Shown here in pieces: positions 61,836-64,000 of a stretch of 64,000 nucleotides of DNA. This stretch comes from Variovorax paradoxus (GTDB lineage Bacteria > Pseudomonadota > Gammaproteobacteria > Burkholderiales > Burkholderiaceae_C): positions 4,981,501 through 5,045,500 of the forward strand of contig NZ_CP091716.1 of the NCBI RefSeq assembly GCF_022009635.1. The letters run 5' to 3'. Position numbers and translations under genes: made by a program. Each line of letters opens with the position of its first letter. Position 1 is the stretch's first letter. The notes beneath the pieces were generated by a model that was given only the letters and a program-made list of their open reading frames with translations, was not told where the DNA came from and searched no databases.

Positions 61836-62324
61836 TCAGGCCGGCACCAGCCGCCACCATTCGGTACGCAGCGGCTCGCCGTCGTGCGCCTCTTCGACGG
61901 TGCCGAACAGCAGTCCACCCCGCGCCGCACCCAGCTTCGACAACGCCAGCAAACGCTGCGGATCGCGGCACAGCATGAAGCTCGCATCGCCCTGCCATTC
62001 CAGGCACCGCCCCACCTCGGCCAGCATCAGCGCGGGCTGGCTCTGCATGAAGGTGAAGGGCATCGGCAGGCCGGTGTCGAGTTGCGAAAGCCCCGCCTGC
62101 GTCGCCTCCCACGCGCCGCGCAGGCTGGCCACGCGCAGCCGGGCATCGGCGGGCAGCGCGGCCTCGCCGGCCGCATCGAGACAGCAGCGCGCGCCGTACA
62201 TCGCAAGCTCGGTCCACAGGCCGACGCGTCGCGGGCGGCGGTCGATGCGGCGCGCCAGGTCGTCACGCCATTCATCAGGCGGTGGATGCGCGACGAAGTG
62301 CGCCGCGGTGCGCCATGCGGTCAT
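61836..62324 (-). CDS. Ketosynthase-like protein, probably non-catalytic
   Basis: 162 residues. The segments LRVASLRGAWEATQAGLSQL, PMPFTFMQSQPALMLAEVGR and GGLLFGTVEEAHDGEP recall the N-terminal ketoacyl-synthase-like family (PF13723, chain-length-factor-like), but no active-site cysteine is present and the protein is short. The ATG at 62324 overlaps the ketosynthase stop. It may be a partner subunit of that enzyme. The family assignment is tentative. Confidence 0.5.
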   Translation of the reverse strand: MTAWRTAAHFVAHPPPDEWRDDLARRIDRRPRRVGLWTELAMYGARCCLDAAGEAALPADARLRVASLRGAWEATQAGLSQLDTGLPMPFTFMQSQPALMLAEVGRCLEWQGDASFMLCRDPQRLLALSKLGAARGGLLFGTVEEAHDGEPLRTEWWRLVPA

Positions 62325-63391
62325 GCCGCGCAATCCTTCAGCACCAGCGAGGCATGTCCACCGCCGAAGCCCACTACGTTGAGCAGGATGTGACGCAGCT
62401 TCCGCGGCGCCCGCGCGCACAGCGCGATGCCCAGCGATCCGTCGAGCGGATAGTCCGCCACCGGCCATGCACCGCCTTCGATGCAGCCCACCAGCAGCGC
62501 CAGTTCCGCCGCGCCCGCGGCACCCAGCGTGTGCCCGATTGCCGACTTGAGCGACACCAGCGGCGGCAGCGGCTCGAACACCTGCTTGAGCGCCTCCACC
62601 TCGATCGCGTCGTTGACCGGACTGCCGGCAGCCTGCACCTTGATGAGGTCGATGTCGGCCGGCCGCAGCCCGCTGCGCTCCAGCGCGTCGCGGCACATCG
62701 CATGTACAGCGCTGGCTTCGGTGCCCGAGGGGTTGCGACCGTCGACCACGTTGGCGCCGCCCATGACCTGCCAGCGCGCGGCGCGCGATTGCAGCCGCAG
62801 CGCCGCCACCGCTTCGCCGAGCACCAGCCCCTTGCGTCCCGCGCCGAACGGCTCCGCACGGTCGGGCGCCAGCAGCTGCATTGCGCCGAAGCCGGCGACG
62901 GTGAAGCGGTTGTCCAGTTCGGCGCCGATCACCAGCGCCTCTTGCGCCTCGCCGCCGCGGATCATGTCCGCGGCCGTCAACACCGCGTTGAGCGACGACG
63001 TGCAGGCCGTCGAGACCGTGAACACCGGCCCCTGCCAGTCGAGCGCGGCGGCCACGATTTCCGCGAAGTCCTGCAGATCGCCGCCCAGCCGCTCGGATTG
63101 CGCCGTGTGCTCCATGAAGCCGATGTCGAGCGACGACGAAGCCACGAACAGCGGCGCGGTGCGCGCGCCCCAGTCGCCGGTCTGCGCGGCCACATTGCGC
63201 ACGGTGCGGCGCAGGCGATCGGTCCAGTCGCCTTCCGAAGGCGGCAGCGCATGCACGGGCCAGCGCACATCGCCGGCAACCGTCACAGGCACCGGCGGCA
63301 CGCCGCCGCGCCGCAGGGAGGCGAGCGCGCCGGGCATGTCTTCGCCCAGCGCGCAGGCCAGCCCGGCGCCCGCCAGGAAAACTTCGCTCAT
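62321..63391 (-). CDS. Beta-ketoacyl-ACP synthase-like protein with altered active site
   Basis: 356 residues with a thiolase/KAS II fold. The nucleophile is C130 (VSTACTSSLNAV) and the second catalytic histidine H287 (KSAIGHTLGAAGA). The first histidine, normally in a HGTxT motif, is replaced: the equivalent stretch reads KVQAAGSPVND with A255 in its place. It is shorter than FabF (about 410). It is coupled by ATGA overlap to an acyl carrier protein gene upstream and to the ketosynthase-like gene downstream. It likely acts in secondary lipid or polyene synthesis, possibly with a changed reaction. Confidence 0.85.
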   Translation of the reverse strand: MSEVFLAGAGLACALGEDMPGALASLRRGGVPPVPVTVAGDVRWPVHALPPSEGDWTDRLRRTVRNVAAQTGDWGARTAPLFVASSSLDIGFMEHTAQSERLGGDLQDFAEIVAAALDWQGPVFTVSTACTSSLNAVLTAADMIRGGEAQEALVIGAELDNRFTVAGFGAMQLLAPDRAEPFGAGRKGLVLGEAVAALRLQSRAARWQVMGGANVVDGRNPSGTEASAVHAMCRDALERSGLRPADIDLIKVQAAGSPVNDAIEVEALKQVFEPLPPLVSLKSAIGHTLGAAGAAELALLVGCIEGGAWPVADYPLDGSLGIALCARAPRKLRHILLNVVGFGGGHASLVLKDCAA

Positions 63392-63669
63392 GCCTTGCCC
63401 GCTTGCGCGAGATGCTCCGCGAGATGGGCGATGGAGGTGAGCGCCCGGCGCGTCTCCTTGCTGTCGGGCATGCGCAGGCCGAAGCGCTGCTGGATCGTCA
63501 TCGATACCTGCAGCGCATCGAGCGAATCGAGGTCGAGCCGCGCTTCGGGACCGAAGAGCGGCTCGTCGTCGCCAAGGCCGCCAGCAGGCGCGTCTTTCTC
63601 GACCGCTTCGAGCACCATGGCCTTGAGGCTGGCGATGAATTCAGGGGTGACGGTGCCAAGGGTGCTCAT
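63388..63669 (-). CDS. Acyl carrier protein
   Basis: 93 residues. The phosphopantetheine attachment serine is S49 in LDLDSLDALQ, followed by the helix VSMTIQQRFGLRMPD. It is more divergent and longer than the fatty-acid ACP, as expected for a pathway-specific carrier. Start and stop both overlap neighbouring genes by 4 bases (ATGA). Confidence 0.9.
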   Translation of the reverse strand: MSTLGTVTPEFIASLKAMVLEAVEKDAPAGGLGDDEPLFGPEARLDLDSLDALQVSMTIQQRFGLRMPDSKETRRALTSIAHLAEHLAQAGKA

Positions 63670-64000
63670 GGTGCGCGCCTGCGAAACAGAAATACGGCAA
63701 TGAAGAACATCAGCGCCGCGAACACGACCAGTCGGCCGATCTGCGGCAGGGCGTCGGCCACGCCGCCGCCGCGCAGAAGCACGGTGAGCAGGGCCTCGAG
63801 CCCCCAGTTCATCGGCGAGATCTCGACCAGCCGCTGCATGAAGCCCGGCATCACGAACTTGGGCACCATGATGCCGCCGGCCGCGGCCATCAGTACGTTG
63901 ACCATCGGCCCGATGGTGGCGGCCTGCGCATGGCTGCGCACCAGGCAGGCCAGCGCGAGCGACAGGCTCACCGCCGCCAGGCTCACCGCCGCGAGCGACA
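63666..64000 (-). CDS. ABC-2-type permease (C-terminal part)
   Basis: The open frame runs to the right edge; the visible 110 or so residues contain MVNVLMAAAGGIMVPKFVMPGFMQRLVEISPMNWGLEAL and a final helix VFAALMFFIAVFLF, typical of the last helices of ABC-2 exporters. The true start lies outside the window. Coupling to ACP and ketosynthase genes suggests export of the product made by this operon. Confidence 0.85.
   Translation of the reverse strand, partial: SLAAVSLAAVSLSLALACLVRSHAQAATIGPMVNVLMAAAGGIMVPKFVMPGFMQRLVEISPMNWGLEALLTVLLRGGGVADALPQIGRLVVFAALMFFIAVFLFRRRAP

Overview
The window looks like chromosomal DNA of a high-GC betaproteobacterium of the Comamonadaceae, most likely Variovorax or a close relative. 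This rests on GC-rich coding sequence, the order of housekeeping loci (aroC, cydDCABX, etfBA with an acyl-CoA dehydrogenase, MoxR/DUF58/transglutaminase, mltB) and the type of aromatic/lipid CoA operon. The genus is an inference from protein style; no rRNA is present. I saw no insertion sequences, CRISPR arrays, tRNA or rRNA genes. The chromosome is dense: no gap exceeds 300 bases, and the largest (450-727 and 22905-23177) are about 275 bases.

Layout. 1-449: start of a vgrG gene (type VI secretion tip) running off the left edge. 728-5824: two tandem aspartate/alanine antiporter genes and an aspartate 4-decarboxylase, together an electrogenic decarboxylation cycle. 5969-9664: a poly-glycine lipoprotein converging on a Tat-exported metallophosphoesterase. 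9756-12058: an MFS transporter coupled to aroC. 12092-16515: small and accessory genes (61-residue protein, orphan membrane protein, AHSA1/ArsR/GrpB operon, proline iminopeptidase, cupin).

16528-22904 is the most distinctive locus: four overlapping minus-strand genes encoding a RavA/MoxR-like AAA+ ATPase, a short bpX5-type protein, a degenerate vWA plus beta-propeller protein, and a membrane-anchored bpX6-type protein. This matches the poorly characterised MoxR-vWA-beta-propeller 'ternary systems' proposed from comparative genomics to be NTP-dependent conflict systems.

23178-27070: a Fiu-like catecholate siderophore receptor with a YbiX hydroxylase, and an orphan solute-binding lipoprotein. 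27057-33627: a six-gene CoA-thioester degradation operon (ligase, SCP-x-like thiolase, paired MaoC hydratases, SDR, enoyl-CoA hydratase) divergent from an AraC-type regulator. 33655-40497: a giant repeat-built autotransporter adhesin, divergent from a GbsR/MarR regulator across a palindrome-rich spacer. 41327-47709: cytochrome bd oxidase genes in the order cydD-C-A-B-X. 47865-56038: acyltransferase, nitronate monooxygenase, acyl-CoA dehydrogenase, etfBA, MscS channel and HDAC-like deacetylase, all minus strand. 56100-61826: MoxR/DUF58/transglutaminase, mltB and an HD-domain protein. 61836-64000: the 3' part of a translationally coupled operon with an ABC-2 permease, an acyl carrier protein, a ketosynthase lacking one catalytic histidine and a ketosynthase-like protein, probably part of a lipid or polyene-like biosynthesis/export cluster continuing to the right.

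Start codons were chosen from family N-termini, ribosome-binding sites and gene overlaps, and differ from the longest open frame in many cases. All functions are inferred from sequence reading; no database search was run.
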